Origin: UBA7672 sp031419455
Lineage (GTDB): Bacteria > Pseudomonadota > Alphaproteobacteria > Caulobacterales > Hyphomonadaceae
Length of the DNA: 7,137 nucleotides
NCBI GenBank assembly: GCA_031419455.1
Contig: JANOKS010000144.1
Location: 1-7,137 of the forward strand
Direction: 5' to 3'
Part shown: piece after piece, positions 5,094-7,137 of the stretch
Numbering within the stretch: position 1 is the stretch's first letter
Layout: each line of letters starts with the position of its first letter
The notes under the pieces: generated by a model
What the model saw: the letters and a program-made list of their open reading frames with translations, nothing else
Told to the model about the DNA's origin: nothing
Databases searched by the model: none
Program-made: the position numbers and the translations under genes

Positions 5094-5510
5094 TTATTCT
5101 AAAGGCCTTTGTTGAGAGCGGAGCTTGACCGCTTGAGCAGCGTCATCGCGCCAGGCTTCCGCATCACGATTGATGACGATGATCTGGTCCTCGGTCAGAG
5201 ACAGTGCGGACTTCACCTCTGCCGTCAAATGGTCCAATCCAAGTGTAGCCGCTTCCTGCGCATCGACTTCGACAGCGGGGCCTCTTGCCCCATGAAACTT
5301 GATCGCGTGCGCTAGCTCGTAGACCAACACTATCCGGCTATTCGAAAGCTTCAGCCAAGCTCCACGTGCGGGTCCGAGCCCCTCCTCCTCCCACTCTTCG
5401 GTGCTGATCGAAAGCGATTCCGCCAGGATATCCATCCGCACGGCGATCCCGATTAGCCAGACGCCAGATCCGCTCGGCCACTTGTGGGCAAAGACTTGCT
5501 CAACCGGCAA
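5094..5510 (-). CDS. hypothetical protein with TTG start
   Basis: A 138-residue, acidic, apparently soluble protein that I do not recognise. Visible segments are WLIGIAVRMDILAESLSI (18-35), an acidic EEWEEEGLGPARGAWLKL (38-55), a hydrophobic strand-helix block RIVLVYELAHAIKFHG (59-74), and LTAEVKSALSLTEDQIIVIN (95-114). It has no signal peptide or clear membrane segment. The TTG at 5508-5510 has a perfect GGAGG 5 nt upstream, and an in-frame TGA sits directly before it, so no longer start exists. An ATG at 5435 (residue 26) is the alternative, with a weaker upstream site. It is convergent with the lipoprotein gene (34-bp gap). Its start is only about 50 bp from the end of the insertion sequence, which may have displaced its original promoter. 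Confidence 0.65.
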   Translation of the reverse strand: MPVEQVFAHKWPSGSGVWLIGIAVRMDILAESLSISTEEWEEEGLGPARGAWLKLSNSRIVLVYELAHAIKFHGARGPAVEVDAQEAATLGLDHLTAEVKSALSLTEDQIIVINRDAEAWRDDAAQAVKLRSQQRPLE

Positions 5511-5559
5511 TCAATCCTCCGTTTCGCTTCATCCTTGCATGAGTCGAATGGCCGCCATG

Positions 5560-5583
5560 GGCCGAGGCCGTGTAAAAACGCCG
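5560..5583 (-). repeat. terminal inverted repeat (right, transposase 3' side)
   Basis: Begins GGCCGAGGCCGTGTAAAAAC. Compared with the reverse complement of 7112-7135, 21 of 24 positions match; mismatches are at positions 10, 15 and 22. It ends 42 bp from the transposase stop. Confidence 0.85.
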
Positions 5584-5625
5584 TGGTGCTTCGGGGTAGG
5601 GTTAGATACCGCCGTCCCCAGCTGA

Positions 5626-7071
5626 TCAGGCGGCCATGGCCCGGATCAGCGGGCCGATGCCGAGCAGCGCCATTATCCGCTTCAGATTGTAGGCCAGCAC
5701 CTGCAGGCTCATCTCGGTTTTCACCTTCGGAAGCGTCCGCGTCAGGAAGTGGGTTGCACCCATCCAGGCCTTGATGGTCCCGAACGGGTGCTCAGCCGTG
5801 CGCCGGCGGACGGTCATGGCCTTCGGCATTTGCTCGAGCCGCTGTTGCATCGCGTCGAGGACGTCATCGTGCTTCCACCGCCTGATCTGCTGGAAGCGCT
5901 CCTGCGTGCACCTCGATTTGAGATCGCAGGCTCCGCAGGCGTCGAGGTTGCGGTAGCGCACATAGTCGGGATCGGGCCCGCGTGTGGAACGCTTCTTCGC
6001 CTGCGTCAGAAGCTGGCCAGCGGGGCACGTATAGCGATCATGGTCGCGATCATAGAAGAAGTCCTGGATCGTGAAGCGACCGCGCAGCGCCCCGCCCGAA
6101 GTCTCCGTCTTCGGTATGATCGGATCGACGCCATTGCCATCACAGGCGACGATCTGATCGCCGCTGTAATAGCCTCGGTCGGCCAGCACAGTTATCGCGG
6201 CTTGCCCGCTCGCCTCGCGCGCCATTTCCCCCATAGGTGCGAGCTGCGCGCGGTCGCTGCCGATGTTGGTGACGTCGTGCGCCACAATGAGGTGATGCTC
6301 GGCGTCGACGGCGATCTGGACATTGTAGCCGACCACGTCGGTCCCCTTGCCGTGACTCGACATGGCGCGCGCGTCGGGATCGACGAGCGAGACCTGCGCA
6401 CCGGGACTCGTCTCCAGCCTTGCGCCCATCGCCTTCAGGTCGTCGATCCGCTGGCGCAGGCGCTCGATCTTGTCTTTCAAGCGTGGCGCCTTTTCCTCGG
6501 CGATCTCGCCGCCCTGGCGGTCGGCACGCTCCAGAGCCGTCAGATAGCGCGCGATATTGATTTCCGCCTGCTCGATGCGCTTGGCTACCTTGTTGACCGT
6601 GAAGTTGTTGTCACGGCTGTTCACCGCTTTGAACTTGCTGCCGTCGAGAGCGACGATCGCCCTGGAGAACAGGCCCAGCTCTCGGCACAGGCCGACAAAC
6701 TGCGCACACGTTTGCTGAATGGCGCGGCCGTGATCCTTGCGGAAGTCGGCGATGGTTTTGTGATCAGGCGCCAGGCGTCCCGTGAGCCACATCAGCTCGA
6801 CATTGCGTCCCGCCTCGCGTTCCAGTCGGCGGCTCGATGGGATGGCGTTGAGATAGCCGTAGACATAAAGCTTCAGGAGGATCGCCGGGTGATAGCTCGG
6901 CCGCCCAGTGGCCTTGGGATCAACACTGGAAAAGCCGAGGTTCCGCAAATCCAGCATCTCGACGAAGGCGTCGACCGCGCGGACCGGATTGTTCTCCCCG
7001 ACAAAATCTTCGAGATGCGCCGGAAATAACCCTCCCTGATCTCGAGCCTCGCCCTCCACGAACCGCTTCAT
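5626..7071 (-). CDS. IS1182 family transposase (DDE)
   Basis: A 481-residue transposase that cuts and joins the element's ends. The N-terminal DUF772-type region (about 17-95) includes the GRPSYHPAILLKLYVYGYLN block (56-75) and PDHKTIADFRKDH (102-114). The catalytic triad is visible: D143 in VALDGSKFKAVNS, D298 in LADRGYYS, and E427 in RRTAEHPFGTIK. Residues 163-220 are charged and probably coiled-coil, inserted between the first two catalytic residues. C349, C379, C382 and C388 form a CX2C-type cluster typical of the DDE_Tnp_1_6 C-terminal region. The ATG has GGGAG 8 nt upstream (revcomp of about 7080-7084). The reading frame is complete, so the protein is probably functional. Confidence 0.95.
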   Translation of the reverse strand: MKRFVEGEARDQGGLFPAHLEDFVGENNPVRAVDAFVEMLDLRNLGFSSVDPKATGRPSYHPAILLKLYVYGYLNAIPSSRRLEREAGRNVELMWLTGRLAPDHKTIADFRKDHGRAIQQTCAQFVGLCRELGLFSRAIVALDGSKFKAVNSRDNNFTVNKVAKRIEQAEINIARYLTALERADRQGGEIAEEKAPRLKDKIERLRQRIDDLKAMGARLETSPGAQVSLVDPDARAMSSHGKGTDVVGYNVQIAVDAEHHLIVAHDVTNIGSDRAQLAPMGEMAREASGQAAITVLADRGYYSGDQIVACDGNGVDPIIPKTETSGGALRGRFTIQDFFYDRDHDRYTCPAGQLLTQAKKRSTRGPDPDYVRYRNLDACGACDLKSRCTQERFQQIRRWKHDDVLDAMQQRLEQMPKAMTVRRRTAEHPFGTIKAWMGATHFLTRTLPKVKTEMSLQVLAYNLKRIMALLGIGPLIRAMAA

Positions 7072-7111
7072 CGCAAGTCTCCCGCGCCATCGCGAGAATC
7101 ATGAACCGCTT

Positions 7112-7135
7112 CGTCGTTTTCACACAGCCTCGGCC
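7112..7135 (-). repeat. terminal inverted repeat (left, transposase 5' side)
   Basis: Read on the minus strand it begins GGCCGAGGCTGTGTGAAAAC and matches 5560-5583 at 21 of 24 positions. It lies 40 bp upstream of the transposase ATG, so the transposase promoter must be in or next to it. Confidence 0.85.
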
Positions 7136-7137
7136 CA

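Larger units (their letters stand above)
5560..7135 (-). mobile_element. complete IS1182-type insertion sequence, about 1,576 bp
   Basis: One transposase gene fills almost the whole element, between imperfect terminal inverted repeats at 5560-5583 and 7112-7135. Size, single-gene organisation and transposase type fit the IS1182 family. The left flank is CATG (5556-5559) and the window ends with CA (7136-7137) right after the other repeat, as expected for a duplicated CATG target, but the last two bases are outside the window. The exact ends are uncertain by a few bases because the palindromic flank also extends the inverted repeat. The transposase reads through without a stop or frameshift, so the element may be active or recently inserted. 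Confidence 0.85.

Noticed and set aside
5101..5110. AAAGGCCTTT palindrome as a terminator for the lipoprotein gene
   Set aside because: It has no loop and no following T-run and falls inside the coding end of the convergent hypothetical gene.
5511..5559. Short minus-strand peptide frame (MKRNGGLIAG) as a leader peptide for the TTG-start gene
   Set aside because: Ten codons with no clear ribosome-binding site or conserved feature; likely chance.
5749..7029. A 426-codon open frame on the plus strand opposite the transposase
   Set aside because: It is antisense to a clear transposase; long antisense frames are common in GC-rich coding DNA. Its translation shows no family motif and no matching ribosome-binding site.

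Overview
This is a high-GC window with the gene style of an alphaproteobacterium. The LolA-then-ExoIII gene pair and an alanine/proline-rich LolA point that way, and a TTAACCAT motif resembling a CtrA half-site suggests the Caulobacter/Hyphomonas side of the group. That placement is inference; no rRNA or other marker gene is present. The recognisable chromosomal genes are housekeeping or small accessory genes, and the right end is one complete insertion sequence.

Layout. (1) Positions 1-97: possible last codons of a + strand gene and a strong intrinsic terminator. (2) Positions 138-1469, minus strand: a four-gene operon read right to left. It starts with a MmcQ/YjbR-family protein (1077-1469), followed by three small proteins (781-1080, 435-725, 138-419). 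Each of the three has one N-terminal hydrophobic segment and the same C-terminal CX8C motif, so they look like tandem paralogues of an unnamed family. (3) Positions 1595-3568, plus strand: lolA (periplasmic lipoprotein carrier) and xth (exodeoxyribonuclease III/AP endonuclease), separated by 375 bp of gene-free DNA rich in inverted repeats. (4) Positions 3674-4288, minus strand: a Sulfotransfer_4-type sulfotransferase, whose C-terminus may be cut by a frameshift. (5) Positions 4439-5059, plus strand: a lipoprotein of unknown function, divergent from the sulfotransferase. (6) Positions 5094-5510, minus strand: an unrecognised 138-residue protein with a TTG start. (7) Positions 5560-7135, minus strand: a complete IS1182-type insertion sequence with an intact DDE transposase, 24-bp imperfect terminal inverted repeats, and flanks consistent with a CATG target duplication that the window edge cuts in half.

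How the genes relate. LolA moves lipoproteins from the inner to the outer membrane, and the window also encodes one candidate lipoprotein client (4439-5059). ExoIII acts in base-excision repair and has no direct link to LolA beyond gene order. The most distinctive part is the YjbR-led operon with three diverged CX8C membrane-anchored paralogues, whose function I cannot assign. No tRNA, rRNA, CRISPR array or replication origin was seen.
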